The notes under the pieces: model-generated
What the model was told of the DNA's origin: nothing
Seen by the model: the letters and a program-made list of their open reading frames with translations, nothing else
Database searches by the model: none
Translations under genes and position numbers: made by a program
Part shown: positions 1 to 9,315 of the stretch, piece by piece
How the letters are laid out: each line of letters begins with the position of its first letter
How positions within the stretch are numbered: position 1 is the stretch's first letter
Assembly: GCA_031272845.1 (NCBI GenBank)
Contig: JAISTA010000183.1
Span: 1-17,148, forward strand
Direction: 5' to 3'
Source of the DNA: Oscillospiraceae bacterium
GTDB lineage: Bacteria > Bacillota > Clostridia > Oscillospirales > Oscillospiraceae
DNA: 17,148 nucleotides

Positions 1-2
1 AA

Positions 3-494
3 ACCTGCCGCGCCGGGCACCCGCTGGACGCAATATTTGACCAGGGCTCCTGGTGGCTGGTGTTCATTGGAATCGCGCTCGGCGCGCTGGGAATCTCCTG
101 GATTCCGGCACTGGCCGGCGTTGCGATGCTCATCCTGACGCAGGGACGCGCCAAAAAAGGCATAGTCGGAAAGCTCGTCGGAGGGCTTGCAAGCCTGTAC
201 GACATTACGGGCTATTTCGGCGATATTTTGTCTTACTCCCGCCTTATGGCGCTAATGCTGGCCGGAAGCGTTATTTCGCTCGTCTTCAACACGCTTGCGC
301 AGCAAACCGGGCCGGTTGCGTTCTTTATTGTATTCGCGTTCGGCCACGTGCTGAACTTTGCGCTGAACCTTTTGGGCTGCTATGTGCACGACCTGCGTCT
401 GCAATGCCTTGAGTATTTCGGCAAATTCTATGAGGACGGCGGAAAGCCGTTCGCCCCGCTTTCGATAAAAGCAAAGCACTATCGGGTTAAGTAG
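3..494 (+). CDS. ntpI: V-type ATPase subunit I (a-subunit), C-terminal part
   Basis: This is the membrane stator subunit that carries ions to the rotor ring of a V-type ATPase. The reading frame is open from the left edge, so only the last 163 residues are present; the cytoplasmic N-terminal half and the first helices lie outside. What remains is a run of hydrophobic helices. They include GHPLDAIFDQGSWW before the first visible helix and the family motif DILSYSRLMAL, whose arginine is encoded at 240-242. By homology this arginine is the essential residue that faces the ion-carrying glutamate of the K ring. The tail, rich in FGKFYEDGGKPF, is typical of subunit I. It is first in the visible operon, 77 bp before ntpK. 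Identification is firm from motif and neighbours. Confidence 0.95.
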   Translation, partial: TCRAGHPLDAIFDQGSWWLVFIGIALGALGISWIPALAGVAMLILTQGRAKKGIVGKLVGGLASLYDITGYFGDILSYSRLMALMLAGSVISLVFNTLAQQTGPVAFFIVFAFGHVLNFALNLLGCYVHDLRLQCLEYFGKFYEDGGKPFAPLSIKAKHYRVK

Positions 495-508
495 CGGAGC
501 TGTTATAA

Positions 509-1063
<555 letters not shown>

Positions 1064-1083
1064 GGCATATTTTTCAAAACCCT

Positions 1084-1692
1084 ATGGAAGGCATAAACAA
1101 TATAATTGAAAATATCCTGACGGAGGCGCGTGCCTCAGCGGACGAAATCATTGCCGAGGCAAAGGAGCGCGCCAAGCAGACGGCCGGCGAATACGCCGCG
1201 CGCGCGGAGGCGGAGGTTTCCGCCCTGTCTGAAAGGCGGCGCGAGGAGCTGGACGCGCTGCGCGTGCGCCTGTCAACCGCCTTTGAGGCGGACGGCGAGC
1301 GTCTTATTCTGCGCGAAAAACGCGCGGTGCTCGACGAGGCGTATTCCTATGCCGAAAAGGCTCTTGCCGCGCTGCCGAGAGACGAATATCTTGCGCTTCT
1401 TGTGCGTCTTGCGGTTTCGGCTGCCACTTCCGGAGACGAGCTTCTGTTTTTGAATCAGACAGATCTTGACGCGCTGGGCGGCGAGCTGGTATACGGCGCA
1501 AACGCGGCTCTCGCAGCCGCCGGCGCTGTGCCGGGGCTGACGCTTTCGCCTGTCGCCGTGCCGATAGACGGCGGACTTCTCGTTTCGTCGAGGGACGGGC
1601 AGGTTACGGTGAACTGCTCGCTTGCAAGTCTGCTTGCCGAGAACCGCGAGAAAACAGAGTCTGCCGCCGCGCAAATTCTGTTTTCGAAATAG
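1084..1692 (+). CDS. ntpE: V-type ATPase subunit E (peripheral stalk)
   Basis: Subunit E forms part of the peripheral stalk that holds the A3B3 head against the membrane stator. The 202-residue product matches the family length. Its first 80 or so residues are charged and alanine-rich (EARASADEIIAEAKERAKQ), as expected for the long coiled-coil arm. The rest is a compact domain containing GGLLVSSRDGQVTVN, close to the GG(V/L)...DG.I.V.N signature of the family C-terminus. The ATG at 1084 has no obvious Shine-Dalgarno sequence and is 20 bp after the ntpK stop, so translation may depend on coupling. The next start follows its stop after six bases. Confidence 0.93.
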   Translation: MEGINNIIENILTEARASADEIIAEAKERAKQTAGEYAARAEAEVSALSERRREELDALRVRLSTAFEADGERLILREKRAVLDEAYSYAEKALAALPRDEYLALLVRLAVSAATSGDELLFLNQTDLDALGGELVYGANAALAAAGAVPGLTLSPVAVPIDGGLLVSSRDGQVTVNCSLASLLAENREKTESAAAQILFSK

Positions 1693-1698
1693 GCTTTT

Positions 1699-2736
1699 AT
1701 GACTTATTCTTATTCTGAAAAGAAGAAAAAATCCCGTTCGTCGGTGCGAGACGCCGATTTTCTTCACATCGGCGGTATGACGGCGGCGCGTGAAGCGGCG
1801 TTTTTATCGCGCGCGGCAATTGACCGGCTTATCTCGGCTGACGACTTTGCCGACGCGGCGCGAATCCTGCGCGAGGCGGGCTACCCGGACTTTTCCGGTA
1901 TGGCGCTGTCTGAAATTGAGGCGGAGCTTAACAAAAAACGCGCGGACGAATTCTACGGTTTGGCGCGTATTTCAGGCGTGCTGCCCGTTTTGGACATTTT
2001 CCGCGCAAAGTATGATTACGACAACGTAAAGGTCTTAGTCAAGGCGATGCAGGCAAATACAGACGGCGGCGAGCTGCTCTCAGCGTGCGGACGCGTCCCG
2101 CCGGAAGTGCTGACTAACGTATTCATCTCCGGCGACCGCCGCGATTTGCCGGGCAAGCTGGCTGACGCAATCTCACGCGGCGTTGCGGTGCTGTCTAAAA
2201 CGCGCAATCCCGGCCTGTCCGACACGGAAATTGACCGTTTGTATTTCGAGGAGCTGTGCGCTTTGGCCTCCGCAGTGGGAACGCCGCGAATCGCGGGCTA
2301 TGTCGCCGCTCAGATTGACGCGGCGAATATCAAGACGTTTATTCGCTCCGCGATAACAAACAGGCCGCCGGAATTCCTTGAAAATTCACTTTTGCCGAGC
2401 GGCAGCGTACCGCAGGAAGCGATTTCGGCGGCAAGCGGCGCGGATGGGTTGATTTCGGCCTGTGGCAGAACGGATATTCTCACGCCGCGCGTTGCGGAAG
2501 CTATACGCGCCGCGTTTATCTCCGGCAGAACAGGCGAGCTTGAGCGCCTGCTCGACAGCGCGCCGTACGGCGCGATTTCCCCGGCAAAGCTCACGGCGTT
2601 CGGCGCCGACAGGCTGGTCTTGTATCTTGCGCGGTTTCAGTACGAGCTTTCGGCCGTGCTTTTGATACTCGGCGGAAAGCTTGCCGGGTTATCGCCCGAA
2701 GAGCTTGCGTCAAGGCTGCGCGAGTTTGATATTTAA
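1699..2736 (+). CDS. ntpC: V-type ATPase subunit C (central-stalk socket, d-type)
   Basis: Subunit C is the funnel-shaped protein that couples the rotating D/F shaft to the K ring. The product is 345 residues, slightly longer than the usual 330 or so. The extra length is an N-terminal tail rich in Lys and Ser (KKKKSR, about residues 9-14) ahead of the part that resembles the family start (RDADFLHIGGMTAAREAAFLSR). Typical all-helical repeats follow, including EFYGLARISGVLPVLDIFRAKYDYDNVKVLVKA in shorter pieces, and the C-terminal GGKLAGLSPEELASRLRE. Only a weak TAGG precedes the ATG at 1699, so the exact start is less certain than the identity. Position between E and F matches the standard operon. 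Confidence 0.9.
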   Translation: MTYSYSEKKKKSRSSVRDADFLHIGGMTAAREAAFLSRAAIDRLISADDFADAARILREAGYPDFSGMALSEIEAELNKKRADEFYGLARISGVLPVLDIFRAKYDYDNVKVLVKAMQANTDGGELLSACGRVPPEVLTNVFISGDRRDLPGKLADAISRGVAVLSKTRNPGLSDTEIDRLYFEELCALASAVGTPRIAGYVAAQIDAANIKTFIRSAITNRPPEFLENSLLPSGSVPQEAISAASGADGLISACGRTDILTPRVAEAIRAAFISGRTGELERLLDSAPYGAISPAKLTAFGADRLVLYLARFQYELSAVLLILGGKLAGLSPEELASRLREFDI

Positions 2737-2769
2737 CCATAATTATAAGCAAATCAGGAGTGCGCGTGT

Positions 2770-3084
2770 ATGTATAAAATCGGAGTAATCGGCTCGTCAG
2801 ATACAGTGCTCGGCTTTCGTGCGCTGGGGCTTAACACCTTTGCGGCCGACACGGAGGACGAGGCGCGGCGCACTCTGCGCGAAATAACCGCCGAGGGCGG
2901 CGGCTACGCGATAATTTATATTGAAGAGCATCTGCACACGGCGCTTGCAAAGGATATTGCGGAGTTTGCGGACAAAATCACACCCGCGATAATAGCCGTA
3001 CCGGGCCGGGGCGGCTCGACGGGAAAGTCACTGCGCTCGCTTGAGGACGCGGTGCTGCGCGCCGTCGGAAGTAACATTTTTTAG
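2770..3084 (+). CDS. ntpF: V-type ATPase subunit F (G in Enterococcus naming)
   Basis: This small central-stalk subunit binds subunit D and helps set rotation and ATPase activity. The 104-residue product has the compact alpha/beta fold seen in the family: it opens with YKIGVIGSSDTVLGFRALG, followed by YAIIYIEEHLHTAL, and ends with a flexible GGSTGKSLRSLEDAVLRAVG segment that packs on the shaft. The ATG at 2770 follows CAGGAG (2754-2759) at ten bases. It is 33 bp after ntpC and 102 bp before ntpA, the longest gap in the first part of the operon. Confidence 0.93.
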   Translation: MYKIGVIGSSDTVLGFRALGLNTFAADTEDEARRTLREITAEGGGYAIIYIEEHLHTALAKDIAEFADKITPAIIAVPGRGGSTGKSLRSLEDAVLRAVGSNIF

Positions 3085-3093
3085 AAGCTGCGC

Positions 3094-3109
3094 TGCCGCA
3101 TGAGCGGCA
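3094..3109 (+). other. Stem-loop in the ntpF-ntpA gap
   Basis: TGCCGC (3094-3099) pairs with GCGGCA (3104-3109) around an ATGA loop. A shorter CCGG-CAAG-CCGG hairpin follows about ten bases on. Both lie in the 102-bp gap ahead of ntpA. A role in mRNA processing or in raising A-subunit output over F is possible but only inferred. Confidence 0.35.
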
Positions 3110-3186
3110 TGTCAATCCCGGCAAGCCGGCAGGTGCGGTATTTTAGCACTCGTGCAGGTCTATGCTGCGGAGCAAAGGAGAACTAC

Positions 3187-4947
3187 ATGTCAGGTAAAAT
3201 AACAAAGGTATCGGGGCCGCTTGTCGTGGCGGACGGGCTTTCCGACGCGAACATTTCAGACGTTGTGCGCGTCGGCGCTCAGGGTCTTGTCGGCGAGGTT
3301 CTGACGATGACCGGCGACAAGGCCTCGATTCAGGTATACGAGGAAACCTCCGGAATCGGCCCCGGAGCCGAGGTCGTAACAACCGGCTCGCCGCTGTCTG
3401 TTGAGCTTGGGCCCGGTCTGCTTGAGAATATTTACGACGGGATTCAGCGCCCGCTGCCGGAAATACGCAAAATTTCGGGTTCAACAATCGCGCGCGGAAT
3501 TTCAGTTCCGGCTCTGTCGCGCGAGAAAAAGTGGGAGTTTACGGCTAAGGCCGAGGTCGGAGACAACGTATCCGGCGGGGACATTCTCGGCACGGTTCAG
3601 GAAACGCCCGCTGTTCTGCACAAAATCATGGTTCCGCCGAATGTTTCCGGCACAGTTACGGAGCTTCACTCCGGCGAGTTTACGGTTGCGGATACAATCG
3701 GGTACTTGGAAACAGAGGACGGCGAAAAGGTACCGCTGACGCTTATGCAAAAATGGGCGGTGCGTGTGCCGCGCCCGTACCGGCGCAAGTTTATGCCGGA
3801 AAAACCGCTCTGCTCCGGTCAGCGTATTATCGATACGTGCTTTCCCTTGGCTAAAGGCGGCACGGCGGCGGTTCCGGGTCCGTTCGGCTCCGGCAAAACA
3901 GTTGTGCAGCACCAGCTCGCTAAATGGTCGGACGTTGACATTGTGGTTTACATCGGCTGCGGAGAGCGCGGCAATGAAATGACGGACGTTCTTATGGAGT
4001 TTCCCGAGCTGACCGACCCGAAAACGGGCGAGCCGCTTATGAAGCGCACCGTCTTAATCGCAAACACCTCAGACATGCCTGTCGCGGCGCGCGAGGCTTC
4101 TATTTACACCGGTATAACAATCGCCGAGTATTACCGCGATATGGGGTATGATGTGGCGATCATAGCGGACTCAACGTCGCGCTGGGCGGAGGCTCTGCGC
4201 GAAATGTCCGGCCGACTTGAGGAAATGCCCGGCGAAGAGGGCTACCCCGCATACCTGTCAAGCCGCCTTGCGCAGTTCTATGAGCGCGCAGGCGTGACGG
4301 AGTGCATGGGGTCAGACCGCCGACGCGGTTCTCTTACCGCAATCGGCGCTGTGTCGCCTCCCGGAGGAGACACGTCGGAGCCTGTTTCTCAGGCGACAAT
4401 GCGCATTGTAAAGGTTTTCTGGGGGCTGGACTCCTCGCTCGCCTATGCGCGTCACTTCCCCGCAATCAACTGGCTGAACTCATACTCGCTGTATCTAGAC
4501 ACACTGGCGCCCTGGTATAACGAGACGTATGGAGACGGCTTTATGCTCTCCCGCTCGCGCGCGATGAGTATCTTGCAGGAGGAGGCCGAGCTTCAGGAGG
4601 TCGTGAAGCTCGTCGGTGCGGATTCGCTTTCCGCGACTGACCGCGTGACGCTTGAGGTCGCAAAAATGCTCCGCGAGGACTTTTTGCAGCAGAACGCCTT
4701 TGACGAGCTGGACAGCTATTCCTCTTACGAAAAGCAGGCGGCGCTCCTGGCACTTATCCTGAGCTATGAAAAATACTGCCGAGAAGCGGTCAGCGGCGGC
4801 TTATCCGACGTGCAGAAGCTTTTCGGCGTCGACGCGCGCGAAAAAATCGGCCGCGCAAAATCCGTTACTCAGGACAAATTCGCGTCCGCGTACGCTGAGA
4901 TAGACCGCGAGATGAAGCTGCAAATCGCGGACGCCGCCGGCAAATAG
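3187..4947 (+). CDS. ntpA: V-type ATPase catalytic subunit A
   Basis: Subunit A hydrolyses or makes ATP in the A3B3 head. The product from ATG 3187 is 586 residues, normal for the family. This start is preferred over an in-frame ATG at 3100 because AAAGGAG (3174-3180) lies six bases ahead and because [15 protein letters not shown] is the typical N-terminus. Visible parts are the beta-barrel start, the A-specific insert (about residues 115-185, containing [17 protein letters not shown]), the P-loop GPFGSGKT (231-238), the catalytic glutamate in GERGNEM (E260), and the Walker B aspartate in [15 protein letters not shown] (D328). All key residues are intact. ntpB starts 14 bp downstream, so the two head subunits are closely co-translated. 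Confidence 0.98.
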   Translation: MSGKITKVSGPLVVADGLSDANISDVVRVGAQGLVGEVLTMTGDKASIQVYEETSGIGPGAEVVTTGSPLSVELGPGLLENIYDGIQRPLPEIRKISGSTIARGISVPALSREKKWEFTAKAEVGDNVSGGDILGTVQETPAVLHKIMVPPNVSGTVTELHSGEFTVADTIGYLETEDGEKVPLTLMQKWAVRVPRPYRRKFMPEKPLCSGQRIIDTCFPLAKGGTAAVPGPFGSGKTVVQHQLAKWSDVDIVVYIGCGERGNEMTDVLMEFPELTDPKTGEPLMKRTVLIANTSDMPVAAREASIYTGITIAEYYRDMGYDVAIIADSTSRWAEALREMSGRLEEMPGEEGYPAYLSSRLAQFYERAGVTECMGSDRRRGSLTAIGAVSPPGGDTSEPVSQATMRIVKVFWGLDSSLAYARHFPAINWLNSYSLYLDTLAPWYNETYGDGFMLSRSRAMSILQEEAELQEVVKLVGADSLSATDRVTLEVAKMLREDFLQQNAFDELDSYSSYEKQAALLALILSYEKYCREAVSGGLSDVQKLFGVDAREKIGRAKSVTQDKFASAYAEIDREMKLQIADAAGK

Positions 4948-4961
4948 GAGCTTAAAAAACT

Positions 4962-6338
4962 ATGATTCGTGAATATAAAACGATAACAGAGGTCGTCTCG
5001 CCGCTTATGGTCGTCTCCGGCGTCGTCGGCGTGACGTATGACGAGCTTGCCGAGATTGAGCTGCCGAACGGAGACGTTCGCCGCTGCCGCGTGCTTGAGG
5101 TGGACGGAGACACGGCCGTCGTTCAGCTTTTTGAATCGGCGCAGGGAATAAACCTTGCCGAAAGCAAGGTGCGTTTTCTTGGGCATCCGCTGGAGCTTGC
5201 CGTTTCCGGCGATATGCTCGGACGCGTTTTTTCCGGGATGGGCTCCCCGATAGACGGCGGCCCCGCAATAATCCCGGAGGAGCGGCTCGACATTAACGGT
5301 CTGCCGATGAACCCCGCCGCGCGCGACTACCCGAACGAGTTTATCCAAACCGGAATCTCAACGATCGACGGGCTGAACACCCTGGTGCGCGGACAGAAGC
5401 TGCCGATTTTTTCAGGCTCCGGCCTCCCGCACGCGTCTCTTGCGGCGCAAATCGCGCGGCAGGCAAAGGTGCTTGGCGGCGGCGCTGACAATTTTGCGGT
5501 TGTGTTCGCCGCTATCGGAATCACATTTGAGGAGTCCGAGTATTTTGTGCGCGAGTTCCGCCGCACGGGCGCAATCGAGCGGTCGGTAATCTTCTCAAAC
5601 CTTGCCTCAGACCCCGCGGTTGAGCGTATCGCAACGCCGCGTATGGCGCTGACGGCGGCGGAATACCTCGCCTTTGAGCGCGATATGCACGTGCTTGTTA
5701 TACTGACGGATATTACGAACTACGCGGAAGCGCTGCGTGAAATTTCCGCCGCGAAAAAAGAGGTTCCGGGACGGCGCGGCTACCCCGGCTATCTGTACAC
5801 TGACCTTGCGACGATGTATGAGCGTGCGGGGCGCAGAATCGGCAAGGCCGGCTCGATTACGATGATTCCAATTCTCACAATGCCTGAGGACGATAAGACT
5901 CACCCGATTCCAGACCTCACGGGCTACATCACGGAGGGGCAGATTATCCTCTCTCGCGACCTGTACCGCAAGGGTGTTTTGCCGCCGGTAGACGTTTTGC
6001 CGTCACTCTCCCGCCTTAAAGACAAGGGCATCGGCGAGGGAAAGACGCGTGAGGATCATTCCGGCACGATGAACCAGTTGTTTGCGGCGTATTCCTCCGG
6101 AAAAGAAGCCAAGGAGTTGATGACAATCCTAGGTGAATCCGCGCTTACGCCGACTGACCTGCTGCTCGCGAAATTCGCGGACGAATTTGAAAAGCAGTAC
6201 GTCACGCAGAGTACAGAGGAAAACCGCTCAATTGAAGAAACGCTCGAAATTGGCTGGCGGCTTCTGTCAATCCTGCCGAAGTCGGAGCTAAAGCGTATCA
6301 AGCCGGAGATTATAGAGAAGTATCTGCCGAAGACGTAA
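4962..6338 (+). CDS. ntpB: V-type ATPase non-catalytic subunit B
   Basis: Subunit B alternates with A in the head and supplies an arginine finger to the catalytic site. The 458-residue product has the normal length. In place of a P-loop it has SGSGLPH (residues 151-157), the degenerate nucleotide site that marks [22 protein letters not shown] carries the conserved arginine (R351). The ATG at 4962 is preceded by TAGGAG at 4946-4951, which overlaps the ntpA stop codon and suggests translational coupling. The C-terminus ends normally in a helical domain ([25 protein letters not shown]). Confidence 0.98.
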   Translation: MIREYKTITEVVSPLMVVSGVVGVTYDELAEIELPNGDVRRCRVLEVDGDTAVVQLFESAQGINLAESKVRFLGHPLELAVSGDMLGRVFSGMGSPIDGGPAIIPEERLDINGLPMNPAARDYPNEFIQTGISTIDGLNTLVRGQKLPIFSGSGLPHASLAAQIARQAKVLGGGADNFAVVFAAIGITFEESEYFVREFRRTGAIERSVIFSNLASDPAVERIATPRMALTAAEYLAFERDMHVLVILTDITNYAEALREISAAKKEVPGRRGYPGYLYTDLATMYERAGRRIGKAGSITMIPILTMPEDDKTHPIPDLTGYITEGQIILSRDLYRKGVLPPVDVLPSLSRLKDKGIGEGKTREDHSGTMNQLFAAYSSGKEAKELMTILGESALTPTDLLLAKFADEFEKQYVTQSTEENRSIEETLEIGWRLLSILPKSELKRIKPEIIEKYLPKT

Positions 6339-6357
6339 CGGCGGAGGTATAAAAGCA

Positions 6358-6633
6358 ATGCAAGCGATGCAGCAAAACCCAATGTTTTCAAGAATTTTGG
6401 TTATCACGGTTTTCGGAATCGTTTTCTTTCTGGTTTGCGCCGTTCTTCTGGTTATCGGAATTATCCTCAAGAAAAAGGGCGCTTCTGAAAACACCTTGCG
6501 TAAATATATAATTTTTGCGCTTGTTATTTTCGGAATTCTTAACGCTGTTATTTGGATACTGTGCGCGTACAATTTTGTTAGGTCGGTTTTAGACAATAAA
6601 GACGCATTGCTTGAATTGTACCGAATACATTAG
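6358..6633 (+). CDS. Small two-helix membrane protein inside the V-ATPase operon, function unknown
   Basis: I do not recognise this 91-residue protein. GGAGG (6343-6347) lies ten bases before the ATG at 6358. Two long hydrophobic stretches are clear: residues about 12-38 (ILVITVFGIVFFLVCAVLLV and onward) and 51-71 (IFALVIFGILNAVIWILCAY). They are joined by the basic loop KKKGASENTLRKY, which predicts both ends outside if the positive-inside rule holds. It begins 19 bp after ntpB and ends 72 bp before ntpD, in a place where B and D are normally adjacent. AT content is visibly higher than in its neighbours. Co-expression with the ATPase is likely. A role as assembly factor, inhibitor or accessory subunit is only a guess. 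Confidence 0.75.
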   Translation: MQAMQQNPMFSRILVITVFGIVFFLVCAVLLVIGIILKKKGASENTLRKYIIFALVIFGILNAVIWILCAYNFVRSVLDNKDALLELYRIH

Positions 6634-6705
6634 AAAGATAATCGCGGTTAACGTTCTCTTTACCGCACATACCGCACCGCCCACCAATAAACAAGGACAA
6701 ACACC

Positions 6706-7338
6706 GTGGCAACTAAAACAATTTCACCTACAAGAATGGAGCTTACACGCCTAAAGGCGCGGCTTAAAACCGCGCGGCGCGGCCACAAGCTCTTAAAGGA
6801 CAAGCGGGACGAGCTTATGCGGCAGTTTCTCGAAATTGTACGCGGCTGCCGCGAGCTGCGCGAGCACGTTGAGGCGGGGCTTTCCTCCGCGAATCAGGCG
6901 CTTGCCGCCGCATCCTCCGTTATGGGCGGGGCGGACGTTAAGCAGGCGCTCCTGTTCCCTATGCGCACGGTGCAGACCGATATGTCGGTTCGCAACATAA
7001 TGAGCGTGAACGTGCCAATTTACGACTTCAAGACCGAAAAAACAGACGCTCTTTATCCATATGGCTTTGCGCAGACCTCCGGCGAGCTTGACGCGGCGAT
7101 GGATAAGCTCTCGGACGTGTTTTCAGACCTTTTGCAGCTTGCGCAGACGGAAAAGACGGTTCAACTGCTGGCCTCCGAGATTGAAAAGACGCGGCGGCGC
7201 GTCAACGCGCTTGAGTACGTTATGATTCCCGAAATGGAAACGAGTATCAAGTATATAACGCAAAAGCTTGAGGAAAACGACCGCTCGACTAAGGTGCGTT
7301 TGATGAAGGTCAAGGAAATGGTGCTGGAAAACAAGTGA
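6706..7338 (+). CDS. ntpD: V-type ATPase subunit D (central shaft)
   Basis: Subunit D is the long coiled-coil shaft that rotates inside the A3B3 head. The 210-residue product starts with a GTG at 6706, supported by AAGGAC upstream and by the family-typical opening ISPTRMELTRLKARLKTARRG, followed by HKLLKDKRDELMRQFLEI. The central part is more variable. The C-terminal coiled coil returns with RRVNALEYVMIPEMETSIKY, also a strong family motif. It is the last gene of the operon: the next gene is 285 bp away and a terminator-like hairpin lies between. Confidence 0.96.
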   Translation: MATKTISPTRMELTRLKARLKTARRGHKLLKDKRDELMRQFLEIVRGCRELREHVEAGLSSANQALAAASSVMGGADVKQALLFPMRTVQTDMSVRNIMSVNVPIYDFKTEKTDALYPYGFAQTSGELDAAMDKLSDVFSDLLQLAQTEKTVQLLASEIEKTRRRVNALEYVMIPEMETSIKYITQKLEENDRSTKVRLMKVKEMVLENK

Positions 7339-7423
7339 TCCGCGCGCAAGGCCGCAAGTCTGCCGTTTTTGCGGCGGGCTTCGGCGCACAGCCGCTGGGC
7401 TTGCCCCAATAAAAAACTACGGC

Positions 7424-7461
7424 AAAGACGCCCCCTCTACCCGAAGGGGATTTGTCTTTTT
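7424..7461 (+). terminator. Probable terminator of the V-ATPase operon
   Basis: AAAGAC (7424-7429) can pair with GTCTTT (7454-7459), and the inner CCCCT pairs with AGGGG. The 3' arm runs into a short T-tract. The stem has an internal bulge, so it is imperfect, but its position 86 bp after ntpD fits the end of the operon. Confidence 0.6.
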
Positions 7462-7563
7462 AAGGCGGGATCCGCCGCCCTGCTGCCGGACTGATTTTCA
7501 AGTTAATTGACTATATATCACCGCCTATAGCCGCTATCGCATCAGCTTTTTTCGCGGCCTGAT

Positions 7564-7569
7564 TATAAT
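7564..7569 (+). promoter_or_regulatory. Possible -10 box for the ABC transporter genes
   Basis: A perfect TATAAT lies in an AT-rich patch upstream of the permease. No good -35 hexamer is found 16-18 bp further up. If used, transcription would begin at or inside the AAGGAGG at 7576-7582, which argues against this being the main promoter. The rest of 7462-7563 shows nothing else that I can name. Confidence 0.25.
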
Positions 7570-7575
7570 TATACC

Positions 7576-7626
7576 AAGGAGGCTTTTGCGGCAAGCACTG
7601 CTTTTTGCCGCAAGCATAAGAAATTG
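7576..7626 (+). promoter_or_regulatory. Shine-Dalgarno, 9-bp hairpin and TTG start of the ABC permease
   Basis: AAGGAGG (7576-7582) lies 41 bases before the TTG start at 7624-7626, too far for normal initiation. Between them TTGCGGCAA (7586-7594) pairs exactly with TTGCCGCAA (7605-7613) around a ten-base loop. Folding this 28-base hairpin leaves about 13 unpaired bases between Shine-Dalgarno and start. No in-frame ATG, GTG or TTG lies between the two. The structure may bring the site into range; this is inference. Confidence 0.45.
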
Positions 7627-8517
7627 TTTAATACTATACTCGGCCTTTTGAAAACAGCCTATGAGCTTGGCGCGATTTATGCCGTGATGGCGCTCGGCGT
7701 GTTCATATCATACCGCACGCTTGATACACCTGACTTGACGGTCGACTCCAGCTTTACGCTCGGCGCGGCGTGCTCCGCCGTGTTTGCCCTCGCGGGACAC
7801 CCGGTGATCGGTTTGCTTGTAGGCTTTCTCGCGGGCGGCGCGGCCGGCGCGATAACCGCGCTGCTGAACACGAAGCTGAAAATAGCGGCGCTTTTATCCG
7901 GAATTCTGATGATGCTCGGCTTGTATTCCATTAATCTGCGCATTATGGGTCAGCCGAATATTTCGCTGGCGCGGGCGGCAAATATCTTTAGTATCGCGGA
8001 CAAAATTCCTAACGGCAAAATCATTTTGTCAACAGGACTGCTCATAATCGTCGTAGTCGCCCTGTGGCTGTTTTTGAACACAAAGCTCGGCCTTGCGCTT
8101 CGCGCGACGGGCGATAATGAGCATATGGTACGCGCCTCCGGCGTTGATACAGACACGATGAAGCTTATCGGAATGGCTGTTGCAAACGCGCTCGTCGCCC
8201 TTTCGGGGAGCGTTATGGCGCAGCAGCAGAAGTTTACGGATCTCAACATGGGCGTCGGAATGGTGGTAATCGGCCTCGCCTCCGTCATTATCGGCGAGGT
8301 CATATTCGGCACGCGGCCTATACTTCGCCGCCTTATTGCGGTTGCGCTCGGCTCCGTTGTGTACAGGGCTGTTATCGGAGCGGCTATGCAGCTCGGTCTG
8401 CCCGCTTCTGACATGAAGCTGATAACCGCCGTTATCGTTATAGTGGCGCTCGCTCTGCCAAATTTGTTCAGCGGCGCGGGCTCTCTGAAAAAGCTGTCAA
8501 AGGGGCCGGTGAAATAA
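7624..8517 (+). CDS. ABC transporter permease, ABC.X4 / TrpXYZ-like family
   Basis: This is the membrane subunit of an ABC importer. The 297-residue product is almost all hydrophobic, about eight helices, and carries family-typical text: MALGVFISYRTLDTPDLTVDSSFTLGAA near the N-terminus (read here in two parts), LRATGDNEHMVRASGVDT in the loop that contacts the ATPase, and the C-terminal VYRAVIGAAMQLGLPASDMKL. These are hallmarks of the branched-chain-permease-related family linked to tryptophan, tyrosine or other aromatic substrates. The substrate here cannot be told from sequence. The TTG start is chosen because the frame has no other start that keeps the conserved N-terminal region. The ATPase gene follows after two bases. 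No binding-protein gene is nearby. Confidence 0.88.
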   Translation: MFNTILGLLKTAYELGAIYAVMALGVFISYRTLDTPDLTVDSSFTLGAACSAVFALAGHPVIGLLVGFLAGGAAGAITALLNTKLKIAALLSGILMMLGLYSINLRIMGQPNISLARAANIFSIADKIPNGKIILSTGLLIIVVVALWLFLNTKLGLALRATGDNEHMVRASGVDTDTMKLIGMAVANALVALSGSVMAQQQKFTDLNMGVGMVVIGLASVIIGEVIFGTRPILRRLIAVALGSVVYRAVIGAAMQLGLPASDMKLITAVIVIVALALPNLFSGAGSLKKLSKGPVK

Positions 8518-8519
8518 TT

Positions 8520-9314
8520 ATGTTAGAGCTTGAAAATATTAAAAAAGTATTTTTCCCGGGCACGATAAATGAGCGCATCGCTCTGCAAAACCTGAACCTT
8601 ACCGTGTCTGAGGGTGAATTCGTCACGGTTATCGGCGAAAACGGCGCGGGCAAGTCCACTATGCTGAACGTAATCTCCGGCGTGCACCCGGCGGACGGCG
8701 GCAGAATTCTGCTGGACGGCGAGGATATTTCCCGGCAGAAGGAATATAAGCGCTCACGGCACATCGGACGCGTGTTTCAGGATCCGCTCAAGGGCACGGC
8801 CTTTGACATGACGATTGAGGAAAACCTATCCATTGCGCTCGGCAAAGGCGCGGCGCGCGGACTTACGCCGGGCATTCCGCGTGCCGCGCGCGAGATGTTC
8901 CGCGAAAGGCTCTCGCTTCTCGGAATCGGGCTTGAGCAGAGGATGAAGCACAAGGTCGGTCTGCTCTCCGGCGGACAGCGCCAGGCGCTTACGCTGCTTA
9001 TGGCGACGATCGTACGACCGAAGCTTCTTCTGCTGGACGAGCACACGGCGGCGCTTGACCCCGGTGCCGCCGACACGGTCAATGAGCTTACCACAAAAAT
9101 TGTTACGGAAAACAATATCGCGACGCTTATGGTGACGCACAACATGTCCTCCGCGCTGGCGTACGGCACGCGCACGATAATGATGTCCGAGGGGACAATC
9201 GTGCTGGACGTTTCCGGCGCGGAGCGCGGAGCTATGACGGTGGCTGACCTTATCGCAAAGTTTGCTGAGAAGAAAGGGCGGGCCTTGGATGACGACAAGC
9301 TGCTTCTTTCTTAG
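8520..9314 (+). CDS. ABC transporter ATP-binding protein, ABC.X4 / TrpXYZ-like family
   Basis: This is the ATPase that drives the adjacent permease. All core motifs are intact in its 264 residues: Walker A GENGAGKST (39-47), a Q-loop glutamine in GRVFQDPLKGTAFDMTIEEN, signature LSGGQ (149-153), Walker B LLLLDEHTAALDP with D173 and catalytic E174, and the switch histidine in VTHNM (H207). Histidine after the Walker B glutamate (DEHTAALD) is typical of this uptake family. The start ATG at 8520 lies two bases after the permease stop, so coupled translation is likely. The coding sequence is followed directly by a dispersed repeat and a long gene-free stretch. Confidence 0.92.
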   Translation: MLELENIKKVFFPGTINERIALQNLNLTVSEGEFVTVIGENGAGKSTMLNVISGVHPADGGRILLDGEDISRQKEYKRSRHIGRVFQDPLKGTAFDMTIEENLSIALGKGAARGLTPGIPRAAREMFRERLSLLGIGLEQRMKHKVGLLSGGQRQALTLLMATIVRPKLLLLDEHTAALDPGAADTVNELTTKIVTENNIATLMVTHNMSSALAYGTRTIMMSEGTIVLDVSGAERGAMTVADLIAKFAEKKGRALDDDKLLLS

Positions 9315-9315
9315 C

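Noticed and set aside
3100..3186. A 29-residue N-terminal extension of NtpA from the ATG at 3100
   Set aside because: The ATG at 3187 has AAAGGAG at ideal distance and gives the family-typical N-terminus; the upstream ATG lies in a hairpin and has no Shine-Dalgarno sequence.
8777..9298. A 173-codon minus-strand open frame inside the ABC ATPase gene
   Set aside because: It is antisense to a gene with all ABC motifs, and its product is Ser/Ala/Val-rich with no domain.
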